Shown: piece by piece, positions 5,775 through 6,104 of the stretch | Layout of the letters: the number at the start of each line of letters is the position of its first letter | Position numbering within the stretch: the stretch's first letter is position 1 | From: Anaerolinea sp. | GTDB taxonomy: Bacteria > Chloroflexota > Anaerolineae > Anaerolineales > Villigracilaceae | Direction: 5' to 3' | NCBI GenBank assembly: GCA_020720965.1 | Contig: DYNS01000188.1 | Span: forward strand, 1 to 6,104 | DNA length: 6,104 bases | The notes under the pieces: model-generated | What the model was told of the DNA's origin: nothing | The model's input: the letters and a program-made list of their open reading frames with translations, nothing else | Databases searched by the model: none | Made by a program: the position numbers and the translations under genes

Positions 5775-6104
5775 CGGCTTCCGGTGGGTTGGGGCGGCAG
5801 GGATTGCAGATATACCCAAACGGCTCGTAGTTCTTCGTCTGTCATGTACTGGTAGGATGTCCAGGGCATGTACGCCGGGTCTATTTGCCTGCCGTGCCGG
5901 GTGATGCCAGTTCGCATAATTTGGACAAAACCTTCCTCGGTGGGGTAGGGCAGGTAACGCTCTGGGCTGGTGGTGAGATTGGCGGCGGAGGGCCAACCGG
6001 CGGGGAAGGCGGGGATTTTTCCGCCTGCCATGCCAAGCCCGTGACAGACCTTGCAGGATTGGCTGAGATATTCGCCGTATTCCGGGGTGAGGGCGGCGGG
6101 CGGG
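5771..6104 (-). CDS. c-type cytochrome, C-terminal heme domain (start lies beyond the right edge)
   Basis: Reading the minus strand from the window edge gives 110 complete codons that end at a TAA (5771-5773). A CKVCHG heme-attachment motif (CxxCH, about 6035-6052) lies near the visible start, after a helix-like TPEYGEYLSQS stretch typical of class I cytochromes. A likely axial methionine is in AYMPW, followed by the closing helix MTDEELRAVWVYLQSLPP. Shorter readings from the internal ATG at 6031 would cut off the heme motif and are wrong. The domain would sit outside the cytoplasmic membrane and carry electrons. In Chloroflexota such a domain often follows an anchor or another heme domain, but upstream sequence is missing. 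It converges with the M20 peptidase gene, the stop codons overlapping by four bases. Confidence 0.9.
   Translation of the reverse strand, partial: PPAALTPEYGEYLSQSCKVCHGLGMAGGKIPAFPAGWPSAANLTTSPERYLPYPTEEGFVQIMRTGITRHGRQIDPAYMPWTSYQYMTDEELRAVWVYLQSLPPQPTGSR

Noticed and set aside
5169..5996. 275-codon minus-strand open frame opposite the M20 peptidase end and across the cytochrome gene
   Set aside because: It is antisense to an intact M20 gene in exact codon register and overlaps the cytochrome in another frame. It shows no domain features.

Overview
The window looks like an ordinary chromosomal stretch from a moderately GC-rich bacterium. My best guess is a member of the Chloroflexota, probably Anaerolineae-like. 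This is inferred from the style of the proteins: a substrate-binding lipoprotein with a long Ala/Pro linker after LAAC, enlarged LivH/LivM permeases, and a c-type cytochrome domain of the kind common in that phylum. A lipid-anchored binding protein also fits a single-membrane cell. The sequence alone does not prove the taxonomy.

Left two thirds (1-3981, all minus strand): the first four genes of a branched-chain amino acid (Liv/HAAT-family) ABC importer in the order binding protein, livH, livM, livG. livG runs off the left edge after 38 codons. The livH-livM-livG junctions are only 10 and 3 bases wide and carry their ribosome sites in or against the preceding stop codon, so these genes are translationally close-coupled. 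Between the binding-protein gene and livH lies a 112-base gap with a strong hairpin plus T-tract. This probably sets a high ratio of binding protein to permease.

Centre (3982-4208): a 227-base divergent intergenic region. It holds a good sigma70-type promoter for each direction, an 8-base inverted repeat just downstream of the liv start site, and a small dyad on the -35 box of the rightward promoter.

Right third (4209-6104): a rightward two-gene unit encodes a small single-span membrane protein of unknown function and a zinc-dependent M20-family carboxypeptidase/deacylase with all its catalytic residues. Facing it on the minus strand is the 3' part of a c-type cytochrome gene whose stop codon overlaps the peptidase stop by four bases.

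A plausible joint role, inferred from neighbourhood only, is amino acid scavenging: the peptidase frees amino acids from peptides or N-acyl/N-carbonyl conjugates while the Liv system imports amino acids. I found no mobile element, CRISPR array, tRNA, rRNA or recognisable riboswitch class, and nothing that looks like a wholly new system. The most open questions are the unknown membrane protein, the control elements of the divergent region and the attenuator.
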